Assembly (NCBI RefSeq): GCF_003967535.1
Contig: NZ_BIFR01000002.1
Location: 2,332,691 to 2,396,690, forward strand
Reading direction: 5' to 3'
Source of the DNA: Tengunoibacter tsumagoiensis
Lineage (GTDB): Bacteria > Chloroflexota > Ktedonobacteria > Ktedonobacterales > Ktedonobacteraceae
DNA: 64,000 bases
Part shown: positions 43,236-52,245 of the stretch, one piece after another
How the letters are laid out: each line of letters opens with the position of its first letter
Position numbering within the stretch: position 1 is the stretch's first letter
The notes under the pieces: model-generated
Told to the model about the DNA's origin: nothing
Database searches by the model: none
The model's input: the letters and a program-made list of their open reading frames with translations, nothing else
Position numbers and translations under genes: made by a program

Positions 43236-45518
43236 TCAAGAAAGAGGAGACTTGCCAGGTAAAGAGATATAAAACGTTGATCCTTTGCCTTCAGTGGATG
43301 TAAACCAGATGCGACCTCCCTGGCGTTCAACCAGTTCCTGGCAGAGGTAAAGCCCTAATCCAGTCCCGCCAATTCCATAGGCGCGAGCATTATCGCCACG
43401 CTCAAAGCGGCTAAACACACGGCTCCACTGATTCTCAGGGATACCTATCCCATAATCCTGGACAGCAATCAAAGCATCATAATCAGACTCATCTTTAGTG
43501 ACTCTAATCGAAACCGACTTTTGCCCTGGACTGTACTTAATAGCGTTAGCAATCATATTCGTCAGGATCTGCTCAACACGGCGGGGATCAGCATCGATCA
43601 CCATGCTCTCAGCATTCTTTTGCAATTGAAGCTGATGAGTTGTTGTCGTCATCTGCATCCGCTTGACCACGCGCTCAACCAGAGCCACGACATCAAATGC
43701 TTCTGGACGAAATTTCAACTGGCCTGCTTGTAAACGCGTAATATCCAGAAGATCAGCAATCAATTCAGCCATGCGAGAAGACGATTGCTCAATACCATCC
43801 AGCGCCTCATGTTGCCAATCTTCCAGCGGCGGCCCATGGCCACGCGCAGTCTGCACAAGAAGCGTCTGCGCAAAGCCACTTAAGATAGCCAGCGGAGTGC
43901 GTAGCTCATGCGCAGCAATAGCAATAAACTCATCCTTTACGCGATCAGCCTCTTTCAAGATAGAGACATCTTGAATCGATATCACAGCCAGTGGCTCATC
44001 TTCCTTCAAATCAGGGAGAAGATGTTGCAGGTTCTCCCTGTCGGCTGAGCCAATATTTAAACGAATGGCATGCACCACGACCATCATAGAGGTATCATCT
44101 GGATAACGAATATATTCCTGAACATATTGAGCTGACTCATTCCGATTTAAAGCACGAGAAGAGGGGTATTGGTCAGGAGATATCGGGCGGCCATTAACAT
44201 CAAACAGACGAATACCATTGAGTCGAAGCCAATCCCGGAAGGGCAGACCCTGATCCCAATTACGCCAGAGCTGTTTTGTAGCTTGATTAGAGATCGCCAG
44301 ACGCGCATCGCACCCACGAACAATATAAACCGGATTGGGAAGCTCATCCAGCATCTGCTGAAAGAGCGTAAGATGAGACACAGCCTGTTCTCTCAGTTGC
44401 TGAGTAGCAATGAGTTGATGAGCAGGAGTGACATCATGCCAGACGACAAGGACGGCAGGAACCCGATGGGATTCAAGCACGAGCCTTTCACTCGATGAAT
44501 CTAAAGATGAATCTAACACTTTATCTGAGGCAATCTTTGAGCAGACACTATTAATATCACACAGTAATGATGAAGTAACTTCATATGTACTCAGCTCTGG
44601 TGGATCGCTTAACTCGATTGAAAGAATCTCTTTGCATGGAGCACCTTGTAACGTTTGTTGAACAGGTCTCGCCAAAATCTGTTGCAGGGTCTCCTCACCG
44701 TTATCAGCCAGGAGCACACGAGAGCGTACGGCTTTCGCAACATTATTCTCCAATAAAATCTTGCCATCCTGATCTGTCAGGATCACGCCATCAGAGATAC
44801 CTGTGACGATAGCATCCAGCTCATTCACCCGGCGCTCCATCAAGCGACCGAGACGTACATTTTCAAGCGCGATTGCGGACTGAGAAGCCAGGCCAATTAA
44901 AAGATCTTCGTCCCGCCGACTAAATTTCAATGGCTCAGAATGTCCAAGCAGCAGCGTACCAAAGATAACCTTATGGCGATTAAGCAAGGGAGCCCCTAAA
45001 AAACTCCGAATAGAAGGATGAGCCTCATCATTAGGAGCGCCAACCCCTTGTAAGAGTTCACCCTTCAATTGCCCATGAATATATGCAAAGGTGTAGCGAC
45101 GCTTCTCTGTCAGATGAGCAGCTGTATCCTGTGCTGAAGAAAGCTCGCTGGGCAGAGGAATAGAGGCCTGCACATCAGGCAAAAGTATGGTCTGTCCATC
45201 TTGAAAGATCGGTTTAAGCAGGCCAAGACCACGCAAAGAAAGGCGTCTTAGTCGCTGCTCCTGCTCTGGAGATACACCAACAACCGTAGCTAAGCGAAAC
45301 TCCGACTCACCGGGTACCTCTGATAACTGACCATCCTCTCTAATCGGGCGTAGCATAAAGGCCGCAAACTCAGCGCCAGTAATCCTCGCAGCATTCTCAG
45401 CAATCAGGCGTAAAAGCTTTCCTTCATCGTTTTCACTCATTAAAGCTACGCCAATCTGGCTCAACATCTCAAAGCGTTCAGAGATTGGGTCACGTTCATA
45501 GGTTATTTGTGAATACAT
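43236..45518 (-). CDS. sensor histidine kinase with GAF and PAS-type sensor domains
   Basis: About 760 residues from the internal ATG near 45518, which has an AGGAAG site. The frame continues upstream to 45644 through a hydrophobic stretch that is probably not translated. A GAF domain comes first (ERFEMLSQIGVALM ... AIALENVRLG), then a PAS-like part (ELDAIVTGISDGVILTDQDGKI), then a second PAS (FQQMLDELPNPVYIVRG). The HisKA box is FIAIAAHELRTPL. The HATPase has N box NMIANAIKYSP, G1 DYGIGIP and G2 GTGLGLYLC. No membrane segment remains, so it is a cytoplasmic sensor. The divergent response regulator gene is the obvious partner. Signal unknown. Confidence 0.9.
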   Translation of the reverse strand: MYSQITYERDPISERFEMLSQIGVALMSENDEGKLLRLIAENAARITGAEFAAFMLRPIREDGQLSEVPGESEFRLATVVGVSPEQEQRLRRLSLRGLGLLKPIFQDGQTILLPDVQASIPLPSELSSAQDTAAHLTEKRRYTFAYIHGQLKGELLQGVGAPNDEAHPSIRSFLGAPLLNRHKVIFGTLLLGHSEPLKFSRRDEDLLIGLASQSAIALENVRLGRLMERRVNELDAIVTGISDGVILTDQDGKILLENNVAKAVRSRVLLADNGEETLQQILARPVQQTLQGAPCKEILSIELSDPPELSTYEVTSSLLCDINSVCSKIASDKVLDSSLDSSSERLVLESHRVPAVLVVWHDVTPAHQLIATQQLREQAVSHLTLFQQMLDELPNPVYIVRGCDARLAISNQATKQLWRNWDQGLPFRDWLRLNGIRLFDVNGRPISPDQYPSSRALNRNESAQYVQEYIRYPDDTSMMVVVHAIRLNIGSADRENLQHLLPDLKEDEPLAVISIQDVSILKEADRVKDEFIAIAAHELRTPLAILSGFAQTLLVQTARGHGPPLEDWQHEALDGIEQSSSRMAELIADLLDITRLQAGQLKFRPEAFDVVALVERVVKRMQMTTTTHQLQLQKNAESMVIDADPRRVEQILTNMIANAIKYSPGQKSVSIRVTKDESDYDALIAVQDYGIGIPENQWSRVFSRFERGDNARAYGIGGTGLGLYLCQELVERQGGRIWFTSTEGKGSTFYISLPGKSPLS

Positions 45519-45807
45519 AGTAGTAACTCTTTTCTTCCTATCTCTGCCAGATTGGCTCCATTTACAGTGCTCGTTAGCATAATACAACAAAACCCACAAT
45601 AAAATAAATGTACTATTTATAGCAGAGATAACAACCACCAGCATAAAGAATAAATTCTACAGTAGCTGTTAAACGTAAGCTCTACTATCGACATCATCTT
45701 ATTTTGAGATATGATGATACTATAAAGACGCAAACCCGTTTATTTTTGAGTCATCTTTGAGAAGACAATGAAGCATAGGCTTCAGATCACGAAGGGGATG
45801 ATGATTG

Positions 45808-46515
45808 ATGCCAGCTAAAAAAACAACCATTCTTGTGGCAGACGATGATCCGCAACTGGTACGCTTGATGGCACGTAATCTCCAATTTGAAGATTACGAC
45901 GTGCTGACAGCCAGCGATGGAGAGGAGGCTCTTGAGAAAGTTGAGTCGGAGCTGCCTGATCTCATTGTTCTTGATGTGATGATGCCCAAATTTGATGGTT
46001 TTACCGTCTGTAGCCGTGTTCGGGAATTCTCCAATGTACCAATCATCATAGTGACGGCACGAGGTAACGAGCAGGATAGGATTCGTGGCTTAGATCTCGG
46101 GGCCGACGACTACCTTACCAAGCCATTCAGCGTTGATGAGCTCCTTGCGCGTGTGAGAGCAGTATTAAGGCGTTCCCAATTTTTGAACAGTGACCAGATC
46201 AATGCTTCAACAACGATTGGCACCATCTTTATTGACTATACCCAACACCTGGTCACTATCGCGGGCAAAGAGATCGCATTAACCCCGATCGAATATCGGA
46301 TTCTATCCTACCTATCGCAGAATCTGGGGAAAGTTGTAACCCAGAATCGTTTACTTGAACATGTATGGGGAGCAGAATATTCAGGCGAAAGCCATATGCT
46401 CCACGTCAACATGAATCGCCTCCGCCGCAAGTTAGAGCCAGATACCTCACAACCCAAATACCTGATCACCAAGCCAGGGGTAGGATATATGATGGCAGAT
46501 CCCGCAACGGCTTGA
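45808..46515 (+). CDS. OmpR/PhoB-family response regulator
   Basis: 235 residues from the ATG at 45808, ten bases after a GAAGGGG site. The receiver domain has the acidic pair DDD, the phosphoacceptor Asp in LIVLDVMMPK, VTARG and the Lys in YLTKPF. The C-terminal winged helix is PhoB-like (EIALTPIEYRILSYLSQNLGKVVTQNRLLEHVWG, then HVNMNRLRRKLE). It is divergent from the histidine kinase gene, with about 290 bases between them, and is likely phosphorylated by it. Targets are not visible. Confidence 0.94.
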   Translation: MPAKKTTILVADDDPQLVRLMARNLQFEDYDVLTASDGEEALEKVESELPDLIVLDVMMPKFDGFTVCSRVREFSNVPIIIVTARGNEQDRIRGLDLGADDYLTKPFSVDELLARVRAVLRRSQFLNSDQINASTTIGTIFIDYTQHLVTIAGKEIALTPIEYRILSYLSQNLGKVVTQNRLLEHVWGAEYSGESHMLHVNMNRLRRKLEPDTSQPKYLITKPGVGYMMADPATA

Positions 46516-46789
46516 GCTATATTGCAGCTACATGTGTTTAATTGACATGTTCCAATCTAAATGCTAGATTCAAGATGTGTGTGTTAGCAGGTAAACAGTG
46601 GTTTTTTCGTTGTTAACCTGACTACCTCTACCATAACTTCAGCAGGCAAAGATGGTCTCACACCACCTCTTGCATAAAACAGACCAACACGGTAGCTATA
46701 CCAGGATAGTATCGCGGAACAGGCCGGCTGCAATACAGCTTTGACTTGTTCAGATGGCGGAAGGGCTCTTCCAAAGAAGGAGGATCAAG

Positions 46790-47998
46790 ATGGCAAGCGC
46801 GAATAAATGTGTTGTCTATGTGGAACCAGGTAAGGTCAGCGTTGAAACAATCGAATATCCCAAGCTAGAATTACCCGAACAGCACCGCAAGTGTAATCAT
46901 GGTGTGATCCTGCGCATAGTTGCTACCAATATCTGCGGCAGCGATCAACACATGGTACGTGGCCGCACCACTGCCCCTAAAGGCCAGACCTTAGGCCATG
47001 AAATCACAGGCGAAGTTATTGAAGCGGGGCGCGATGTTGAGTTCATTAAGGTCGGAGATCTTGTGTCTGTTCCTTTTAATATCGCCTGCGGACGTTGTCG
47101 CATGTGTAAAACAGGCAATACTGGAGTCTGTTTAAATGTGAATCCAGCACGACCAGGAGCAGCCTATGGATATGTAGATATGGGAGGCTGGGTTGGAGGA
47201 CAGGCAAATTATGTCATGGTCCCATATGCCGACTGGAACCTCCTCAAATTCCCGGACAAAGATCAGGCGATGGAGAAGATCCTGGACCTCACCATGCTCT
47301 CAGATATCTTTCCAACAGGCTATCATGGAGCCTTTACTGCTGGCGTAACGACAGGATCGACGGTCTACGTTGCAGGTGCTGGCCCGGTTGGCCTGGCCTG
47401 CGCAGCCTCCTGTCAACTCCTCGGAGCCTCGGTAGTGATTGTTGGAGATATGAACAAAGAGCGTCTGCAACAGGCGAAAAGCTTTGGCTGTGAAACGATC
47501 GATCTTACAGCTAGCGGAGATCTCCCCGACCAGATTGCTCAGATTCTTGGTGAACCAGTGGTTGATGCCGCCATTGATTGTGTGGGCTTTGAAGCAAAAG
47601 GGCATGGGCAAGGAGCAAGCGAGGCCCCCGCAACAGTCCTGAATGATGTCATGTCTATCACACGTGTGGCAGGTAAGGTCGGTATCCCTGGCCTCTATGT
47701 GACAGGCGATCCTGGAGGAATCGACGAGAATGCCAAGGTTGGTCAGTTAGGCGTCAAAATGGGACTTGGCTGGGCCAAATCTCTCAGTTTTACCACCGGC
47801 CAGACGCCTGTTATGCGCTATCATCGCCAGCTGATGATGGCAATCCTGAACAACAAAATTCATATCGGCAAAGCCGTCAACGCAACGGTCATTCCTCTGG
47901 AAGAAGCGCCCAAAGGCTACCAGGATTTTGACAAAGGAGCAGCCAAGAAATTTGTCATCAACCCCAATGGCCTGATCAAGCAGACAACCCCACAGTAA
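46790..47998 (+). CDS. fdhA: zinc-dependent formaldehyde dehydrogenase, glutathione-independent type
   Basis: 402 residues from the ATG at 46790, which has a near-perfect AAGGAGG site (an in-frame ATG at 46754 is rejected). Medium-chain dehydrogenase fold: catalytic zinc ligands in NICGSDQHMVRG and GHEITGEV, structural zinc cysteines CGRCRMCKTGNTGVC, and NAD loop VAGAGPVGLAC. The extra segments VNPARPGAAYGYVDMGGW and DCVGFEAKGHG are typical of the Pseudomonas-type enzyme, which oxidises formaldehyde to formate without glutathione and keeps NAD bound. The gene stands alone. It may simply detoxify formaldehyde, as no C1 pathway genes are nearby. Confidence 0.88.
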   Translation: MASANKCVVYVEPGKVSVETIEYPKLELPEQHRKCNHGVILRIVATNICGSDQHMVRGRTTAPKGQTLGHEITGEVIEAGRDVEFIKVGDLVSVPFNIACGRCRMCKTGNTGVCLNVNPARPGAAYGYVDMGGWVGGQANYVMVPYADWNLLKFPDKDQAMEKILDLTMLSDIFPTGYHGAFTAGVTTGSTVYVAGAGPVGLACAASCQLLGASVVIVGDMNKERLQQAKSFGCETIDLTASGDLPDQIAQILGEPVVDAAIDCVGFEAKGHGQGASEAPATVLNDVMSITRVAGKVGIPGLYVTGDPGGIDENAKVGQLGVKMGLGWAKSLSFTTGQTPVMRYHRQLMMAILNNKIHIGKAVNATVIPLEEAPKGYQDFDKGAAKKFVINPNGLIKQTTPQ

Positions 47999-48015
47999 CA
48001 ATAGTCCTCAATAGG

Positions 48016-48053
48016 AATAAGAGCATCTGGAGATACATCTAGATGCTCTTATT
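48016..48053 (+). terminator. hairpin after fdhA
   Basis: AATAAGAGCATCT (48016-48028) and its exact complement (48041-48053) lie 18 bases after the fdhA stop. Stem strength is good but the T-tract is poor. Confidence 0.65.
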
Positions 48054-48234
48054 CATTCATATTTATTTGAGCAGCAAATCGTCCCATTCGCCATTTTAAA
48101 ACACGTGCTCTCTTTATGTTGCATAAAATATAGATTTATCATGTTTAATGGGTTTCGCCAATAGTAAAATTTCCCAATTTCGCTCAACTATCTCATCAAT
48201 AGTGATCATAGCTATTGGTCAATTTTCCTTGAAC

Positions 48235-48259
48235 TTAGTTTTAACCCTTGACAAACTAA
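48235..48259. promoter_or_regulatory. xylO-like operator
   Basis: TTAGTTT-N11-AAACTAA, a perfect 7-bp dyad of 25 bp in total. This is the arm sequence and spacing of the XylR operators known from Bacillus (TTAGTTTGTT...AACAAACTAA). It overlaps the -35 box of the promoter at 48248-48277, so a bound repressor would block RNA polymerase. The ROK/XylR-type gene begins 300 bases downstream. Confidence 0.7.
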
Positions 48260-48277
48260 ACTCGAGTATGGTATTCT
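48248..48277 (+). promoter_or_regulatory. promoter upstream of the ROK regulator and sugar transporter genes
   Basis: TTGACA (48248-48253), an 18-base spacer and TATTCT (48272-48277), with the -35 box inside the xylO-like dyad. The expected start near 48284 leaves a leader of about 280 bases before the ROK gene. Confidence 0.65.
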
Positions 48278-48350
48278 TCCATCGAAGCATCTACTGAAAG
48301 AACAGTAAAGTCTTCAAACATCTAACCATGAGCAAAGGAGCATCCTGGTA

Positions 48351-48425
48351 ATGGAAAATCATAATTTTCATCTTACCTTACAAAAAATTCACTCTCACAT
48401 AGAAAGTATCCTCATTCCGATTTAG
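48351..48425 (+). CDS. possible 24-codon leader peptide
   Basis: ATG at 48351 with AAAGGAG about 13 bases ahead; the product is a 24-residue His/Ile-rich peptide starting MENHNFHLTLQK and ending ILIPI. Its start overlaps by one base (TAATG) with a 7-codon frame beginning at 48328. It lies in the leader between the xylO-controlled promoter and the ROK gene. It may be chance; no attenuator structure was identified. Confidence 0.3.
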   Translation: MENHNFHLTLQKIHSHIESILIPI

Positions 48426-48561
48426 TAGGATCACTCCTTCACAGACAAGCTTCCTTTAGCATGCCTTAGCAGCTAAAGATACCCTCATATTAGCGTAAAA
48501 CCAGTAGATAGTGCGCGAATAATTATGAACGCAGCGAACCCACGAAGGTGTGAGGAGATGC

Positions 48562-49881
48562 ATGGAACAGGCAAGGCAACAGAGACAGCAGAAAGCTCAT
48601 GCCCACGAGAGCAGAATAGAGCAACAAGGGGCTGACTTTCACCAGGTTCGGGAGTTTAATCGCCTGCTTGTGCTTAACTATATCCGCCAACATGGTCCGA
48701 CTGCACGCATAACCATCGCTCAACAATTGGGACTCTCTCGTACAACTGTCACCAATATTATGGGTTCATTGCTACAAGAAGGGCTTGTGCGCGAGGGTGA
48801 ACAACTGGATGCAACGGCTAAAGGGGGGCGGCGAGCAACACTCGTCCATTTTCGAGCTGAAGCTGGCTTCGCACTTGGCATAGATATTGAACATTTACAA
48901 CTTATTATCGTTGTCACCGATCTTGAGGCTCATGTCGTCATGCAGTGGAGTGGGCCGTTTGACCTGATGTCTCTACTTGGCGAGGGGCCACAGAAGCTGA
49001 TTGACAGCCTGACAACCTCTCTACAAGAAGTTTTAACGCAGGCGCACATTACATGGGATCAGATCATTGGGATCGGGATCAGTCTACCAGAACAGCCTGA
49101 AGCTGGCCCTTCTCAATCAATGCTCCAATGGAATAGTACAACTATTCAGAGATTATTGAGAGAGCATTGGCAGAAGCCTTTGTGCATCGAAAAAAATGCA
49201 ACGCTCGGGATGTTGGGTGAATATCGCCGTGGAGTTGGACGCAATCATACAACGATGGCATATATTATGCTCGATTTTGAGATTGCTGGCAGTATTCTCA
49301 TCAATGGGAACATCTATCGTGGCCCTGGTGGGAACGTCATAAAAATCGCTCATCTTATGGTCGATAAAGACGGACCACGCTGCCAATGCGGCAAATATGG
49401 CTGTCTCGAAGCAGTTGCGAGCACACAGGCTATTCTCTACGATGCAACTCATGGGCTTTCGCTGGCTCGTAAGTTTGCACAGGATGGACTGAATGCGCCC
49501 TCCCTGACGGTGAATGCAACTCAGAAAAAAAACCTTTTCGAAGTTATACAAGCAGCAAAACAAGGCGATCAGGCTAGCCTGGCCGCGATCCACTATGCAG
49601 GTACTTGCCTGGGGCAGGCCCTGGGCAGTCTCATCAATCTGCTGAATCCCCTCTTGATTGTACTCAATGGCGAGATTACAAAAGCGGGTGAGCTGTTTTT
49701 TCAACCTATGCATAAGGCTGCTGAGGCCGCTAGCCTCTCTTGCGTCTGGCAAGAGACCCGCATTATCGCGGGCGAGCTAGGGGTACTCGCCAATGCACTG
49801 GGAGGTGCACTTCTGGTCATTGATACAGCCTTTACCCTATCGACAATCTCATCCACCTTTTCGGTGCACTCTTCCTCATGA
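48562..49881 (+). CDS. ROK-family transcriptional repressor, XylR-like
   Basis: 439 residues from the ATG at 48562, six bases after a GAGGAGA site. An N-terminal winged helix-turn-helix (ITIAQQLGLSRTTVTNIMGSL) is joined to a ROK sugar-kinase-like domain. The zinc motif CQCGKYGCLEA is complete, and the nucleotide-binding glycine region is altered (IMLDFEIAGSILING, where kinases have GTGIG). That is usual for repressors that bind sugar but do not phosphorylate it. With the xylO-like operator upstream and a xylose-type ABC importer downstream, it probably represses itself and sugar uptake until xylose or a related sugar binds. Confidence 0.87.
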   Translation: MEQARQQRQQKAHAHESRIEQQGADFHQVREFNRLLVLNYIRQHGPTARITIAQQLGLSRTTVTNIMGSLLQEGLVREGEQLDATAKGGRRATLVHFRAEAGFALGIDIEHLQLIIVVTDLEAHVVMQWSGPFDLMSLLGEGPQKLIDSLTTSLQEVLTQAHITWDQIIGIGISLPEQPEAGPSQSMLQWNSTTIQRLLREHWQKPLCIEKNATLGMLGEYRRGVGRNHTTMAYIMLDFEIAGSILINGNIYRGPGGNVIKIAHLMVDKDGPRCQCGKYGCLEAVASTQAILYDATHGLSLARKFAQDGLNAPSLTVNATQKKNLFEVIQAAKQGDQASLAAIHYAGTCLGQALGSLINLLNPLLIVLNGEITKAGELFFQPMHKAAEAASLSCVWQETRIIAGELGVLANALGGALLVIDTAFTLSTISSTFSVHSSS

Positions 49882-50134
49882 AGCATGAGAGCTGTGCACA
49901 TAAAATGTGGTTTGTGACATAGAAAGTCATAAATATAACAGACGAGATTGATATACCCTAAAATGACGGGGGTACGTAGAAAGGAGTAAATGATAAAGTC
50001 ATTTACAGAAACACTAGGCATTTTTTACAAAGTTGTATAGAATAAGAATATATCTGTAGTTATTATCTTTCGTCTGCTATTTAGACAACAGATGAAGGAT
50101 ACAATTAAGAAGAAGAAGAAGAGAGGTTCCTTCG

Positions 50135-51286
50135 ATGGAATTCACAAAAAAGCGCCACAGTGGGCGCGCACTCCTGGTAACTGGCGGACTGGTCCTTTCC
50201 CTGGCATTGACAGCTTGTGGCAGCGCCAATAATGATAACACCACAACCACGGCCAATACCACACCAGGTAAAGATTGCAAAAAAGTCGGCGTCCTCCTGC
50301 CAGAGACTGATAGCTCAGCTCGTTGGGATAGCAAAGACCGCCCTGCCCTGACCGATGGGATCAAAGCCAAATTGCCTGATGCCACCGTGTTGTACAACAA
50401 TGCACAGGGTAGCGCAACAACCCAGCAGACTCAGGCTGAGGCTGATCTCGCCAATGGTGCCTGTATTCTGGTGGTTGCTCCCGTTGATGGCGATGCATCT
50501 GCCGCGATTGTTGCCAGTGCCAAAGCCAAAAATGTGCCTGTTATTGCTTATGATCGCTTGATCTATAGCGATGACCTTAGCTATTATGTCTCATTCGACA
50601 ACGAGGGCGTTGGCAAGCTCCAGGGTCAGTATATCGCCGAGCACTATAAAGATTTTGTGAAAGGCAACAACAATAATACTGTTATGATCAACGGTGGTCA
50701 GACCGACAACAATGCACTGCTCTTTGAGAAGGGTGCTCACGAGACGCTTCAGCCGTTGTTCGACAACAAGTCCTTGAACCTGGTCTACTCGACCTTCACC
50801 GATAAGTGGGACAATGCAAAGGCACAGACCGAGATGGAAGGTGCTCTCACTGCTAATGCTAACAATGTCCAGATTGCTTACGTTGCTAACGATGGTATGG
50901 CTGGTACTGTTATCGCTGCTTTGAAGGCTCATAACCTGAACGGAAAAGTTCTGGTCACTGGTCAGGACGCGACGGTCTCTGGTATCCAGAATATTCTTAC
51001 TGGCGATCAGGCCATGACTGTCTACAAAAACATCTCTAAGGAATCATCCAGCACAGCCGATCTGGTCGCTGCTATCAGCAAAGGTACCGATACTGCTTCG
51101 ATCACCAATGGTCTGACCGTTAAGAATCCAAAGGGTAGCAAGGCTATTGCTTCGGTTCTGGCTCAGGCTGTGATTGTTGATAAGAGCAACATCATCGACA
51201 CTGTGCTTAAAGATGGCTTCGTTACCAAGGCCGATATCTGTAAAAATCTGCCTGCTGGTACCGATACCAAGGGCATCTGCTCATAA
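50135..51286 (+). CDS. sugar ABC transporter substrate-binding lipoprotein, XylF-like
   Basis: 383 residues. Residues 1-28 form a lipoprotein signal with lipobox LTAC (Cys28), then a Thr/Asn-rich linker. The rest is a periplasmic-binding-protein type I fold: KVGVLLPETDSSARWDSKDRPAL, ANGACILVVAPVDGDASA, VPVIAYDRLIYSDDLSYYVS, and FDNEGVGKLQGQYI, which is characteristic of xylose-binding XylF. The terminal CK..LP..C suggests a disulfide. A GAGAGG site precedes the start. It is the first gene of a three-gene importer and is anchored outside the membrane. Confidence 0.9.
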   Translation: MEFTKKRHSGRALLVTGGLVLSLALTACGSANNDNTTTTANTTPGKDCKKVGVLLPETDSSARWDSKDRPALTDGIKAKLPDATVLYNNAQGSATTQQTQAEADLANGACILVVAPVDGDASAAIVASAKAKNVPVIAYDRLIYSDDLSYYVSFDNEGVGKLQGQYIAEHYKDFVKGNNNNTVMINGGQTDNNALLFEKGAHETLQPLFDNKSLNLVYSTFTDKWDNAKAQTEMEGALTANANNVQIAYVANDGMAGTVIAALKAHNLNGKVLVTGQDATVSGIQNILTGDQAMTVYKNISKESSSTADLVAAISKGTDTASITNGLTVKNPKGSKAIASVLAQAVIVDKSNIIDTVLKDGFVTKADICKNLPAGTDTKGICS

Positions 51287-51393
51287 GGATTGCCTGCTAG
51301 CTCAGGCTCCCCGCAGCCAGCCGTTCTGATTGGCTGCGGGCTCCCTTGTTCGTATTGGGAAGAGATAAAGTTTGTACCACAATGGAGGGCCAG

Positions 51394-52245
51394 ATGGCCG
51401 AAAGTACCTTCTCGTCAGCGTCCGAGAGCACATCTTCTGGGGCTCTCAAAACGGCTGAACCAGTCCTACGCATGGTAGGAATTACAAAAACCTTTGGCGC
51501 TGTACGCGCATTGACCGACGTTAGCTTTGAGGTCTACCCAGGTGAGGTCGTTGGCCTGGTTGGTGACAATGGCGCTGGCAAATCGACGTTGGTCAAATCA
51601 ATCTCTGGTGTTGGGCCTGCTGATAGCGGCGATATCTTTGTCAATGGGCAAGCAGTCAAAATTAGTAGCCCTCAAGTATCTTCTAGCCTGGGCATTGAGA
51701 CAGTTTATCAGGATCTCGCACTCTGTGATAATCTCGATGTGATCAATAATCTGTTTCTGGGCCATGAGCTACGTACTCCCTTTGGTGCGCTCGACGAGAT
51801 TGCAATGGAGAAACGAGGCCTGGAGGTGCTCCGTACTCTCGATGTGAAGCTTCCTTCAGCTCGCACCCCTGTTGCTTCCTTGTCTGGTGGACAGCGTCAG
51901 TCGATTGCAGTGGCTAAGACAATTCTGCGCAATGCCAAGTTGATTATGCTGGATGAGCCAACGGCAGCCCTGGGTGTTGCTCAGACGCGCCAGGTTCTTA
52001 ATCTTATCAGACGGCTACGTGAGCAGGGTCTGGCTGTGATTGTGATCTCACACAATATGGCCGATGTTTTTGAGGTCGCTGATCGCGTGGTGGTTATGCG
52101 CCTTGGACGTAATGTCGCTTCGTTTGATATCAAAACAACAACTTCGGCTCAAGTTATTGCAGCTATTACAGGAGCCGAGTTTGGGACGCCATTTGAAAAA
52201 GCGTCTCAGGTCACGGCTACACCAGGAGGAACTGACGGTGAGTAA
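51394..52245 (+). CDS. sugar ABC transporter ATP-binding protein, single-domain XylG/FrcA type
   Basis: 283 residues from the ATG at 51394 (GGAGGG just ahead; the frame is open further upstream). One ABC domain: Walker A GDNGAGKST, Q-loop VYQDLAL, signature LSGGQRQ, Walker B LIMLDEPTAALG, switch H in VISHN. Classical XylG/RbsA proteins have two fused ABC domains of about 500 residues. This one has one, as in FrcA-type systems, so it would work as a dimer. It lies 108 bases after the binding protein, and its end overlaps the permease start. Confidence 0.9.
   Translation: MAESTFSSASESTSSGALKTAEPVLRMVGITKTFGAVRALTDVSFEVYPGEVVGLVGDNGAGKSTLVKSISGVGPADSGDIFVNGQAVKISSPQVSSSLGIETVYQDLALCDNLDVINNLFLGHELRTPFGALDEIAMEKRGLEVLRTLDVKLPSARTPVASLSGGQRQSIAVAKTILRNAKLIMLDEPTAALGVAQTRQVLNLIRRLREQGLAVIVISHNMADVFEVADRVVVMRLGRNVASFDIKTTTSAQVIAAITGAEFGTPFEKASQVTATPGGTDGE

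Noticed and set aside
45519..45644. N-terminal hydrophobic extension of the histidine kinase
   Set aside because: It has no ribosome site, whereas the internal ATG near 45518 has AGGAAG ahead. Not excluded: if real, the kinase would be membrane-anchored.
52064..52237. N-terminal extension of the XylH-like permease
   Set aside because: It would overlap the ATPase gene by about 180 bases. The GTG at 52238 has AGGAGG at the right distance and gives a normal family length.
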